Shown one piece after another: positions 40,297 through 53,300 of a stretch of DNA of 64,000 bases (position 1 is the stretch's first letter; each line of letters opens with the position of its first letter). The position numbers were made by a program, and so were the translations under genes. Under the pieces are notes generated by a model that had not been told where the DNA came from, did not search any database, and saw only the letters and a program-made list of their open reading frames with translations. Source of the stretch: Anas platyrhynchos (Eukaryota; Chordata; Aves; Anseriformes; Anatidae); the NCBI RefSeq assembly GCF_047663525.1, contig NC_092589.1:24363001-24427000 (forward strand), given 5' to 3'.

Positions 40297-40348
40297 TTGG
40301 TTTTGTTGTTTTGTTTTGTTTGTGTGTTTGTTTTTGTTTGTTTGTTTC
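40297..40348. repeat. T/G-rich simple repeat (TTTTG, TTTG units)
   Basis: A run of TTTTG and TGTTTG units; typical slippage-prone sequence, upstream of the MIA3 CpG region. Confidence 0.9.
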
Positions 40349-40639
40349 CTCCCCCGCCATTTGATAAGCCATCAATAAAACTCTCTGATCATACCTATCC
40401 CTTCCCGGCTGTCTTTTATGCCCTTTGCCCAGTCTGCGATGAATGAATGATACGGGTCTGAAAACAAAGGTGGAGAAGGTGCTTTCTTAATTTCCCTTCT
40501 GTCCGTGACTGTTGTGACTTCTGCTGCTCTGCCATTTTAGCAGCAGAAAGCCTCTCTAAAACAACATAAACGTAATAGATGCAACGAGGAGCTAACAGAA
40601 AGCTGTAAGCGTGAGCAGCACACTTTTGCCTTGCAAGCA

Positions 40640-41300
40640 ATCACGACTAAAACGGGGCAGCAAGCGGAGACCGAGGCCGCGGAAGGCCGGGCCGGTGCAG
40701 GGTGCGATGTTTGGGGCACTTTCGCCCTCACCACTGTATTTGCATGCACTTTCTTCGCCGGGACAGCTGGCGGGGGCTGGCAGGCTGGCCCGGCGAGGGC
40801 TCCTCGCCAGCGGCGGCGGCCGTTGGGGTCCCGTAGGGGTCCCCTCACGGCCTCCCAGCCCCGTGCAGAGGCTCCGGGGCAGCCCCCAGCAGGGGCGGGG
40901 AAGGTGCCGGGGCCCCGTCTCGGCGGCGGCGGGCGGATGGAGGAGGGAGGGTCCGCGGCGGGCCCTCCCCCGCCACATCGCCCTCCCGCCGGCGCTGCTG
41001 ACGTGTCTGCTCCCTCCCTGCCGCCGGCCACCGCCAACATGGCCGCAGCGCCGCCGCCGCCGGACCCCCGGCTGCTCCTCGCCCTGCTGCTGCTGCTGCT
41101 GCAGCCCCTGCCGCCGCCGCTGCTCTGCGCCGCCGCCGGGCCCGAGCTGGGCCGCCGCTTCGCCGAGCGCAAGCGCTGCGCGGACCCCGAGTGCAGCAGT
41201 GAGTGGCGGCGGCCGCCCGCGGGCCTCCGAGCCCGGCCCGCCCCGCAGGGGGCTTAACGAGGGAAAGGGGGCGGCGGGGGGGCAGGGAGAGGGGCCCGGG
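40640..41300. promoter_or_regulatory. MIA3: CpG-rich promoter and 5' UTR region of MIA3
   Basis: Very GC-rich with many CG dinucleotides, spanning the presumed transcription start, the 5' UTR and exon 1. The ATG lies in the context GCCAACATGG. No TATA box is evident. Confidence 0.75.
41039..41198 (+). CDS. MIA3: MIA3 coding exon 1 (signal peptide)
   Basis: Starts [20 protein letters not shown], a signal peptide whose core is coded partly by six CTG codons in a row (41084-41101). It continues [16 protein letters not shown]. Donor A/GTGAGT, one base carried. Confidence 0.95.
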
Positions 41301-44300
41301 GGGTGCCGGGGGAGCGGTGCTGGGGAGGGGATCCCCAGCGATCCCCAGCGATCCCCTGCCCGCAGCTGGGCGCTCGCCAGCGGCACCCACCCGGCTGGGC
41401 TCCTGGTTCCCCCGCTCTTGTCACAAGTGCCCTCCGTGGGTGCTTTTTGTGCTTGGGGTGATAGGAGGGCTGCTCTGCCGTGAAACAGGTCCCAGCACAT
41501 CTTATTTAACGTTAACGCTTAGCTCTGTAGCGTGCTTCTCGAGTAATCCTCGAGTGCTTTATCACGCACTCCATCAGCGAGTTTATTTCTCTCTAACCTC
41601 CCATCTTACTCCCTCAATCACATCCTCCGCTCCTGACCTGAGAGTTGCCCCCTGTGAATGCAGGGAGGCCGCGTTTTCGGTGCGTTCCCATCAGGCTGCC
41701 TTATTGCGCTGCCAACACTAACTCTGCTTTTCGTTTTCTCCCTACAGTGCTAATGTGCCGAGGGAAGGCAATGAAGGATTTTAAAGGTCCCGACTGCCGC
41801 TTTGTAAATTTTAAGAAAGGAGAAGCGGTGTATGTATACTACAAACTAATAGGAAAATCTACGGAGCTTTGGGCTGGAAGTGTAAGTACTGCAAAGCTTT
41901 TGTTCTCTTTGCTCTTCTTGGCACTTTCTTTTTGTACAAAGTAAACAGAAGAAAAAATTACAAGAAGGAGTGGGGCTTTTAACACAGAGAAATAGCATAA
42001 GGAATGCCATTTTGTCTTGAGACCAATGTAAAATTGGATGGAGTTGCATTAAACTCGAGGTACTAAGATCTTTGGGAAAATGGGTATGCTAATACGGGAT
42101 AAAAACAGTGTGTTTCTTTTAGAAAGCTTCCCTTGTGTAGAAAACCATACTTTGCATCACTTTAAGTGGTGACCCCTGCGCTACCTAGAAGCTAAGCTTC
42201 CCATCCCATCTAGGGAGACTTAAACCTGCGCTTGTATTTACCCATGACGTGGTCTCATCCTGCCCTCTGTGGGATCTTGCTAGATTGTTCCACATACGTG
42301 TTTTAATTACATCTCTTCCTAATGTTCAGCTGCCGTCTTGTCCTTTTTGTCTAAGCTGCATGCAGAATTGAAGGAAGAAAAAGTAACACAACTAAAAAGA
42401 ATTAAGGCAAATTGTATTTTAAAAGGTCTATGTCTTTCAGCTTTAGTAACTCATTGTAGCAGCTTGCAGAATAGCGACTGTATCTAGGCCGTCATTTTCT
42501 TTTGGCCATCTGAGAGAGTGAGGTTAATAGGAAAGGAGTATCCCTGTAGCAAGCCCTTCTTTAGATGTGAACTTGCAGTTCTATTTATTAAAAACAAACA
42601 AACAAAAAACAACAAAACAGAATTTATCTTGGCTTTCATGATATACAACTTACTTGCCTGACAGAAGCAGAACTGAGAAACCCTAAAGGAAGAGATGGTT
42701 TTGTGGGCTTCCCCTGAAAATTGTGGCGGTTGTTTAGTCCCCTTCCCTTGCTTCCCCACACACCTTCTTTGTGTGTCCGAAGTGTTTATTTCAATCTCGT
42801 TTCTTACTCTGGCCTGCTACCAAAGGAAGGCAGTTGGCTGTGACAGTGGTCTAGACTGGTTGAAAGCCACAGCTGGGTGTTTGCTGTGGGCCCAGTGATT
42901 TAGTGGAAAGCAGGATGTATCACTTTCTCTAACCTGTTCAAGCAGGGTGTGGACAGCCAGGCTCTCAGCAGGAGCTGAATCCAATTAGAACAATACAGGA
43001 GAGAACAGAAAACTGCAGCAGTGGTTAAAGAAGAAGGATTTATAATTGTATGGTGCTGTTAATTCCCTTCTGACATGTACTGTACCATAAATAATCTGGT
43101 TAATTAGATGTTACAGGTTTCCAGGCCTGCCAGTTCTTGAGATGAGTATTAGTAGCATGGGGCCAATTTTGCATCTTTTACTAACGAGATGTAGCACAGG
43201 CTCTAAGATCAGACAACACGTTTAAGGTAATTGCTGAGTTAATTTGCAGTTTAACCGTGTTCACCGATAGGAAGCTCATGCAACAGTTAGGTGTGTCTCC
43301 AAGTTAAAAGGATTTTTGCTTTGAGTTTAACAAGTAAAAACTGAAGTTGGCACATCTAAAAGAATTGTGAAACTCCGACTTGTTTGTTGTATTTTTTATT
43401 GTCACATAGTTTTCTGTTTCTTACAGGACAGTGATATTAGGCTAATTCCATTCAGTCGGTTGCTGTGGTCTTTTTTTCCTCATTTCCCTGGTTTTACTGA
43501 CTGCTTTTACACAGCTGGTAATACTGAAACTAGTTTGTAAATGCTGTGGAGTGGTAAGAGGTGCCAGAGATCCTTGCACGTTCAGTAGGGGACTGTGTGA
43601 ACAGGCCATTGACCCTACTTGCAAACAGTGCTGCGGTCTCTCTCAGGCTTTGTGACTTCCTATGCCAGGTTTGGCTGGCCAGCTTGATTTATGCAGGCAA
43701 CCCGTGCCTGTTGTGTGCTGCTGGCTAATTAAAAACAAGCTACCTGGTGAGCTCTGCGTTCAAACATAGTCCAGTGGAAGGCACGTTACCTTCTGCTACA
43801 GCCCTTTTGGTATCTTGTCTCATGACTTTGTGCCCATGTGCGTTATTTGATCCCATGTGTCTACCCTACTGACTCCTTCCATTTGATGAAGTTCTGGGGG
43901 AAATTATTTATGAGGGCCTGTTATAAGCTATGAATTCAGGGGACAGCTTTGACTTTTTGACCTTCAGATGGGGACAGAGATCAGGAGAATGTCTGTATGA
44001 GAAGTCTGACCTACTGCAACCTGGGGTTTATTTCAAAAGAGTTATAAATACAGGCTCTAATCCTGGAATTGATTTTGAGGAGCCATGAAAATTACAATAG
44101 TATTTCTGACCAGAAGGGAAATGATCTGTTAAGGAAAGATTCACCAAAGCTGAAAAATCTATACCAGTTGGGTTTGGGCTTTATTTTCTTTGCTTATCGA
44201 GTTTACTCCACCCTTTTCAAGCTACTGTTGATTTTTGCACAGTGTCAGTAAACATACTGTATTATAACAAAACAGAGCCTTTATACAAGACTTGGGTCAT

Positions 44301-47300
44301 ACTTCATTGCTTGCAGAATTCCTGTTGAGCTCAGTATTTTGCACACGGAAAGCTTCTGGCACCCAGCTGTAATACATATTCTGTACATGACCTGGCATAC
44401 AGTTTTTAGCAGACCTGCTTAAACCTCATTAATACCACAAAGCCAAACACTAGGAGAATTCTATGAACATTATTTAACAGTGATTTTATGTCGTGAATTT
44501 CATGAGTAGCTCAGTCCTAAGAAAATGCTTTTTTCTTTCTTTTTTTTTCCCAAAAGGCAGGGTGTATCTGGTACTGTCGTTGTCCAGTGCACCATGTTCT
44601 ACTGTACAAGTAGCCTCTTCTTTATCATCCACCTCACATTGTTTACAATGTCAAGTTTTGCAATGTAGATTTTCCTCTTATGCAGTTTGCCTGCATTCTG
44701 CCTTCATCTTTAGTAGGGTCCAGAGCTCCAAAATGGCATAGATAATTCAAGTTAAAACTACTCCTTTTTATCAAAACATTTCATCAAAGAAGCTCTAAAT
44801 TCTTGCTGCAGAAGATTGTTATTTAATCGTACAGCAAAGGGCTGAGGTTTATTACTTTAATTCAAGGTTGAGAAAACTATTTCTGGCCTCATGTTACAAG
44901 AAATGGATTTGACTGCAGATCACACTTCCTCCCCGTTCTTATATGTGGGGTAATAGAAAAGAAGAAAGGTAAATTTTGGATAAGACAGGAAGGCAGAGTA
45001 TGTCTGGAGGATCCAGAGGATCAGGAAAGCTGTTCCCATTGTCTCTGTGTTTTCTTAACAATGCCAGCATTCAGAAAGGGCAGACCAAATTGTCTCTCTC
45101 CTTTAATCAGTGTTTTGGCAGTTTTAGGTACCTATGGTGTTTGTGTCTGTTCTCTCATGGAGGTAGGTGGTGTAAGGGTCTGGCTTCTTAGCCAGCAGTG
45201 TTTGATGAAACTGCTACAGCTGGCTGTCGCATGTGGGCATTGGTGGGGATAGATGCTGTGTACACAGCCTCGTGGTTTTGTCCCAGGACAATTTGTCTGA
45301 GAAGGGAGTGAAACTGTTTTTTGAGTGGTGTGAAGGATGCATCTTTTTCTCCCTCATTGACTTGGCGTTCATAATGCCTTTCCTCTATCATATCTGTATA
45401 GAATAAGGAATGTTTCCTTTATTTGCACAGTGGGGCATATTTTTTTTCTCTCACAAGACTGGACTTGTAGGGAAATAAACAAAATTTTGGGCATGCAGAT
45501 CATGTATTGCTCATAAACCACATAAGTGGCAAACTGGGTCATTGCAGAGGACTTGTATGGTCAGCAGCTAGGGTTATACTAAATGAGTTCCAAATTGTGA
45601 TGCCTAATTATAATGGTAGTCATGGATATTAGTCTGTAAGGAGGCTACTTTGAAGCTTCAGCTTTTGTTTTCAAGAAAGATCGTTTAAAACTGGAGTACA
45701 TGTTTGTAGAGAGAAATATGTCAATTTAAAATAAAACTGATATTCAGCACAAAGACAAGGTTTTAATTTTACTTGTTTAGTTTAATTCCAATTCACAATA
45801 ATAGGTTTGTTCTATTAAAACCTGCATACACGATCTCTCTTCCTTCAGAGTGTAATCAGTTGTCTCTCTAATGTGTGTTCACAAAGTAAGTGTGTGTGAT
45901 TGGGGATGTAGTAGATTTTTTTAACCTTTTCTCTAACAATCTTCAGGGGTCTCAACTATGGATTGTAGGTTAAGAATGAGGAATAGTTAATAAAGGAAAT
46001 CCCATAGTGTACCTGTACTTACTTTGTTTGCTTAGCAAGCAAATTGGAAATTGTTTTCCTCCTTCAATAACAAAAATTGAGGAAATGACCAAATTTTTTT
46101 TTTCTTCCAGATATTTTGGTGCTCTAGGAATGCTGCACCTTTCTGGGTGTGTCCACCAGGCTCTAATTGCCTGGATTATCTAATCTGTGTAGCGATAGCA
46201 TGCTGTTAATATTGGCTTCTTGACAGCAGCTGTCAGAACTCTCAAGTGAGCATTACTGTGTATCTTACCAGTGAGTGATAAGGGAGATTCGTGTCTTCCA
46301 CTGTTTGCCTTGGCGTAGCATCCTGCCTCTCGTTCAAATAGCCATCTGTAACTAATTGTTGTTATATTGCTCACTGCACATCAATGATGCATTGACAGGT
46401 GGGGATATATACTTTCCACCCAGTTTTCTAAATGTATTATTATGTTACCTCAGGGACAATTTTTAATTTTCTTAAAATCTGCTTTAAGAAATATAGTTTT
46501 TTCCTTGAACTACAATATAAATTTATTTACAATCATGTAATGTTGTGCACGAATGTAAGGCTTGTTAGTCAAAGACCCTCCTCTACTTACTGCTTGAGAA
46601 AATACTCAAGGCAAATATGGCAGTAATGCGAGCACAGAATAGCAGTTAAGGCACATGTGAGCCAGAGTGCTCGGGCTTCTACTCCCAATTCTGCTAATAA
46701 TGATGTCAGTCTTGGAAGCACAAATGATTAAACTTAGCAACTTCACAAAAGTACTGTGCAATGTAGGTATACAACCTCAATGAAAACTCTTGTAGAAACA
46801 AGGTATTGCTAATCTTTTTCTTCTACTTACTGTGTTAAACTCCATCTAGAAATACTTGAGAGTGAGTCTGACGTGTTTGTGACTAGTGTCTGTAATAAGT
46901 ATTTTAAGTCATATGATTTCAGAAACTTCCTTACTGCTTTTTGTTTGCTTGCTTATTTTCTGGCAGGTTGGAAGTGATTTTGGATATTTTCCAAAGGATC
47001 TACTTGAAGTAAATCATAATTATACCAATGAGGAGCTAGAGTTACCAACAGATGTAAGTTTTATTTTTTTATTATTTTGTTAATTGGGATGTTACCGTTT
47101 CCTCATCATTCAATAAAATCGCTGAGAAAAAGAATGGAGATACCAGCTAATCCTTAGTTATCTGTTGTTGGTAAGCAGCTACATATGTGCACATACATGT
47201 TGGGTGGCAAAATGTTTGTCACAGGTATGTATGTGGATGGATGTGTGATTACCAAAATGTGGGCACTGATGTTTCTTTTCTTGAAAAGTTCATTTTTGAT

Positions 47301-50300
47301 CCAACAAAATCTGTTTGGATTGAGCTCTGGAAACACTGCTAACTGGCTCACACGTAAGTTGTTTGGTATACAGAATTGTTTTCAAACTTTAGAAGTTTAA
47401 AGTATTATCAGAAACAAACAAAACTTGCAATGCTGGCCCTTTGATTTTAGAATTGATCCTTTAACCCTTACACAAATGGCTCTTGTGTATTAATAGCTAG
47501 TAACTCTGGAACTGCATGGATGCAGCTTCAGACCCTTGTGAAATTGTATTCAGTGGTTTGCACGACTTTTTAATTTCTTTTTCAGAAACTGTGTGACAGG
47601 CAGCTCCTGCTTGGAGGGCTTAGTCATCTGAGGATATACCAGCTAATAAAGCCTTGGACAAAGAAGCTTAGTGGCATTTTCTTCTTGTTATTTGCATTCA
47701 TCAATAGAATTGGTTTTAATTCAGGACATAGATGAAGAGTAAATTACAATACTGTCAAGTCCATTGCTGGCTTCCATTTTGTTCCTCGCTATGAGGTCTT
47801 TGACGGGGTTAAGGCATGAACTTTTTATTAAGGTTTTTACGAGTCCTTGGGCAAAATTTCAACTGCTTTGAAAAGGAATTCTGAGGATTAAGGATTCTGC
47901 ATGATTAATAACATTTAACATTTGCTTTGCTGCTGCATCTCTGCAGTCAACCAAATGGATTGGATCTCCACACTGTAGAAAATAGAAATTGACTAGATCT
48001 TATTTTTCATTTCAGGAAACAGACTTTGTTTGCTTTGATGGCGGAAGGGATGATTTTGATAATTATAATGTGGATGAACTTCTGAAGTCATCAAAAGAGA
48101 CAATAGCAAATGAGAGGGAAACTGAATCAAGCGATCCAAGGACAAAGGCAGCTGAAGGAACTGAAGGGGAGGAGGAGGTTGAAAAGGCTGATACAGTACA
48201 GTCCCTTGATGCTTTGGAGGCAGACAATGTTGAACTAAGCATAGAGAAAGACAAGGAAGCCCTCACCATGACAGAGGAAGTAGATAGTTTTCTTATAGAA
48301 GGAACTGAAGGTACTAGGGTAGACTCCAGTGCCAGTAGTCATGAAGAAAACTCTCAGGGAGATCAAACTGCACATGAGCACTTGCAAGGAACACTAAATG
48401 AGAGACTAAAAGGGCTAGAAAGTGAAAATACCAAAAACACTAGTACTGCTCAGGGTGAAACCAGTCAACTTGACAAAGAGAGCAAAGAAGTTGATGCCTA
48501 TACACTTTTAGACAGAGAGCTCTCTATAAACTTGAAAACAAAATTTGGCTCAACTGCTGATGCTGTTGTATCAGATGATGAAGTGACTCGCCTTGTTACA
48601 TCATCGGAAGATGATTTTAATGAAGACTTGAGCATTAATGCTCACGATTCAGACAAGGAGTCAGACTTTGTGGATCCATCTGAAGAAATCCCTTTGCTGT
48701 CATTTATGGCAGAAGAGGAGGAATCCCTAGGGGATTCAGATGCTGATGAAAACAACAGCTTTGAGTCAAAAAATCATGAATTTGACGAAAATGAAGGTGC
48801 TATGGAGCTAAATAACCAAAGAGATGATGAGGAAGAACTTGATTCAGATGCATTAATTAAGGATGCCTTCACTAAGTCAGGTGACAGTATGAATGTGGAC
48901 AGGTTTGAATCTGAGCAAACAAAGGAGAAACAGGATGAGGTGATGCTAATTAGCAAGAGAGAAGCACCAACAGCTCAACTTGAGGATTTCTCCAAAGAGC
49001 TCCTTCGAAATGAACCTATAGGTGCAAGAGATCCAGGTTCAGAAGAAAAAGCAAACAAAACCGATGCAAGAGATCCAGGTTCAGAAGAAAAAGCAAACAA
49101 AACCGAAGAGCTTGAAGAGCCGCTTATGGCTGATGAAATGGTGTTGCATACTGAAGAGCTGAAAAGTACAACTGTGCCTGATCCTCATGCTTTACCCAGT
49201 CCACGAGATGGTTTGAAGACCAAACCCTCTGTTGAAAGCAAGCAAGATGCTTTAGGTCTACCTGCTGGTGATGTGAACAAAAGTCCAGAAAGAGTGCCAC
49301 TTGCTGAAATAGAGAAAGAGGAGAAAAAGTTTGAGGACGACACCTTGGAAGAGATCTCTGAAAGTGACTTAAAGCACAAAAAGTTATGGGAGAAAATGAA
49401 GGAGAAAGGAAGAGATCAGTATAAGCCTTCTGCTGATGTTACAACCAAACCAGTGGAAGAGGTACAAAATGGATCTCAAAGTGACACAGGAGATACAAAG
49501 CTTTTAAAAGCCAAACTGGAGCATGGAATGCCTTCTGTGGAGAAAGAAATTCTAAGACATGAAGAAGATTCAAAACAAAAAGGGGAGGCTGAGCATGAAA
49601 ATCAAAAACCTGCCTCTTTTAAAGAAGAACCTGAAATAAAAGGGAGAAACATGAAAGAAACCCCTGCAGGTGAGGGAGACCCAAGCCATAGGGGAGCTGC
49701 TGAGCAACCTAGGCCATGGGAAAATGAAACTGAGTATTCAGAGGCAGATGTGAAAGAAGAGCTTTCAGGAAATCTTGGCAAGATGACAGGATTTGAAAAA
49801 AGCATTGAAAAAAGTTCCCCTGAAGAAAAATCAAGAAGTACTGCACAGAATACTAATAGAGCAAATTTTACCCAGCAAGGAACTGCTCATACTGAAGATG
49901 AAGATTCAAACAAAGATCTTGGCACAAATTTAGCTAGCGAAAAAACCCTAAGGCCAGAATTGCAACCTGGAGAGACAGATGCTGAAGATGACGCTGACTT
50001 GAAACAAATGGAAGAAGAACTACTGGAAGATGAGAATGCTGCAAGTGCAAAGCTGTTGCATGCAAGGGTTGCAAATGTACAGGGTAATACACTAGATATT
50101 GAAAGAAGAAACCCTGAATTAAAAGTACCAAGTGAAGCTTTTTCAGTAACTGCAGATCCTACTTATGAAACAGGAGAGGAAACGAACTCGTTTTCTGAGG
50201 AGGCTAAAAAAATAATAAGCATGCAAGATGAACACAAGACTGGAAACAAAGAGTTTGATGTACCAGCGAATGAAGATGCTGAACTGGATGAGATGGAACA

Positions 50301-53300
50301 TACTGCAGAAGATGATGAGGAGTCTTCTGAAGCTGAGGAACCATCATCCGTGGAAGAATATAATTTCAAATCTTCTGACATGGAGGACAGCAGTGACTTT
50401 CACCAAAGGAAAGATCATGTCCCCGAGGACATTCCACAGAGAGGCTCAAAAGAGAAGCAAAATATAACGGATACAGGAAATGACCACCAGCAGTCTGCAC
50501 GTTTCCCCAGCCCTGCTGACATTTCAGCAGCCAAAAGTGACACGGTGACAGAATACAGTGAGTCTGTGAAGCGGCTCACAATCATTAGAGGTTTCCTTGA
50601 TGAAAAGCGTGTAATGCGTCTATACAAGTATCTGGGGCTCCAACACGTGATTAAGATAGAAGCCATGTTTCACGACATGAAGGTAGAGATGGAGCTTGCT
50701 CGGAAGGCAAGCAATAATAATGAAGACATAGAAAAAGCTTTGGACCAGATACTTGAGTTTTCAGAATCAAACATTATGGATGTGGTAGGGAAAGTTCTGG
50801 ATTCCAGGGTAGCAGAAAATAAAGAGGAGGTGGTGAAAGAGATGGATTTGTATGATGAAGAGAGTGCACTGATGGATGATATTCAGGAATTAATATATTC
50901 TTTAAGAAGTAAATATTCGTCTGCAAGTGAGAGCGTCCCACTGGCATCTTTTCTCGAACAGGAGGATGATCAGCTGAATGCTCAAGGTAGGATGTTTAAA
51001 TGCATGTATGATGGCCATTCTATGTAGATTTCAGGAAAGCTTTGTGTTTTTCACTTGCACAGCAAAAAAACAATCAAACAAGATCAATAAATCATTAAAC
51101 CCCAAACCAGTCAATAGATGTAGTAAAACCATATCCCAGCCAATGCTATGTAACCTAGAGAAGCTTTTAGAGGAGGGTGAGGGAGCAGAATTGGAAAAAA
51201 CCCTGCAGAATCTGCTGGCATTATATTTCTTTTTAATGAATATTTTTGCCATTGTGCTGGGTGGGAAATCCTGCGAGAGATTGTGCTCGCTATGTTTGTT
51301 TTTATGGACCAGATTCTATGTAAGAAAGGGGGATCAGAGGGTGAATACAGCTGGGAGGAGACATCCAGCTCCCCTTTCAAGAAATGTGGATATGCATACA
51401 GTGAAGTGCTGAATGTTCTAGGATACTTAGAGGAGTCTTTTTTTCTGAACTAGCTAGCCCCTAATGCAGTGACTAATGCAGCATTCAGGCACTAAATCCA
51501 CGCACCTAAAAATCTCAGATGTCTCTATTGTCTTATTTTGGTCCACGTTCATAAAAAAGAGTAGAAATACTGAACAAACTGATCTTTTAGCAGGGGAAGA
51601 ACCCATGCTGGAGTTTGCTACAGTCTTGCTATTTATTTTTTTTTTCTAATTAATGTGTAAGGTAGTAAGACATGCTCTTAGCAAGACTTCTTTCATGGTA
51701 ATAAACATTCAGTATGTGATTTCTGATAAAGTCACATCACAGACAATGGAAATGTCTCATTGCATGGTCAGTGGTTGATACCTTCTGTAAATTCCATGTG
51801 AACATTTGATTAGATGCCAATAAAACTTGACTGAGAATATATTGAAGCAGTACAAGTTGAAGTGTCAAAAAGTGCCAAGATCGCTTTGCAAATGCAGTAT
51901 TTCACTGGAGATTGCTGGGAGTAAGAAATGCACATCAGTTCAATACTTAAATTCGTGTCTTTCTGTTACAGGTGATGCAAAAGAAGATGAATATGACACA
52001 GATGCTGTCAGGAATCCAAATGCTGCTGATGAGAGCAATCAGAAATTTCAGCAGCTTGAAGATAAGAGGCCAGTTCAGAGTACTGAAGAAGAGGATGAGA
52101 GAAGTGTTAATGTTCCACCTGAGCTTGAAGAAGCCAGCTTTTCGGATAATACAGAAGCCAAAGAAGTGTACAATAGTGAAAGATTGCCACTGGCTGATAC
52201 TTCGTTTGGGTCAACTGATTCAGAAGAGAGTGCCAGGGAAGATACTGCTGCAGGTAACCTTTTCGAATCTGGTTGTTATGTTGCTCTTAGAACCATTCAG
52301 CCATGCTCCTCTTACAGGCAAATAGCAAGATTTTTCACTAACATTTCCATTCTGTGTTGCTGTAATCCTAACAGATTTTAATAATCTCTGACAGTCCCTC
52401 TAGTGGTAGTATTGTGTAGCTGCCACTCATCTCAGCAGAGATTTTTCTACTACCTTTTTGTGCTATAGAAATGAGAAAAATAACGTTCTCTTGTAAGTAC
52501 TGTAATCCTAACTCTATGCAAGGGCTGGTATACTGTGTCTCAGGGTGGTAGCAGATAAGAGCAGAAATGACTGGAAGCCCAGGTTTCCTCACTTGCAGAG
52601 TGGACTGGCAATCCAGCCATTAGGCTGTAGAATCATGATCTTGTTCTTTCAAACTTGTGACTCTGGGCTATATCCCTGCCAAAAGTACTTTTCCAGCAGG
52701 ACTATAGCCTCACTTAAGCCACCTAGTCATTTCTGGCTAAAGGCTTTGTTGGAGGAGGAGAAAGGTTTGACTTGGTTCTGCTGAGGGGAACAAAATTAAA
52801 ATCAGTCCCTCTCCCTCTGGAGCAAACATGCTGATCTCTGCTGACTGCTCCTTGTGCCAAGGAGGGATCCTGTTACTGTCATCATCCCGAGCTCTGTTTT
52901 GATATCAAATTACCTGTGACCGTTCTCTGTGCTAAGCCCAGCTTTGCTGTTCTGCGTTCACCTCTGATGGTGCTTTGCTGAGCATTTAGCCAAAATTCAG
53001 GCACTTCTTGCTCAGCCTGTGTGGGCCCCTGAGGTACCAAACCTGAGGTACGGCACCCTTAGCCGAGCATTTTTAAGCAACTGCTGAGGGGAAAATTTGG
53101 ATGTAAAGGTAGCTAACGAATTTTAAACGGCTCTTGGGTTATCTATGGAGTCAAGCAATGGGATTCAGCTGTATTTTAGACCCCTCTTCCACGTCACGAC
53201 GCCTTTCACTGCGGTTACACGCTGTTCGCCGGCAATTCCTGCGAGAACCGCTGGCCAGGCGGGGAAGCAGCGAGCCGGGTGGGAGCCCCCCGTGTAACAC

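Larger units (their letters stand above)
37716..41038. other. Intergenic region between TAF1A and MIA3 (head to head)
   Basis: About 3.3 kb. It is CpG-rich at both ends, AT-rich in the middle, with a (TAA)n repeat and a TG/T-rich simple repeat. No gene is recognised; several + strand AATAAA motifs (about 38801, 39125, 40374) have no coding region to go with. Confidence 0.65.

Noticed and set aside
40537-41500. Open frames of up to 302 codons on both strands over the MIA3 promoter
   Set aside because: CpG-island artefacts, rich in Pro, Arg, Gly and Ala; only the frame from 41039 matches a known protein and has a fitting donor.
50987-51027. Continuation of MIA3 exon 4 to a stop in intron 4
   Set aside because: The GTAGGA donor at 50987 joins in phase to exon 5, which continues the acidic region; the continuation looks intronic, although an intron-retained form is possible.
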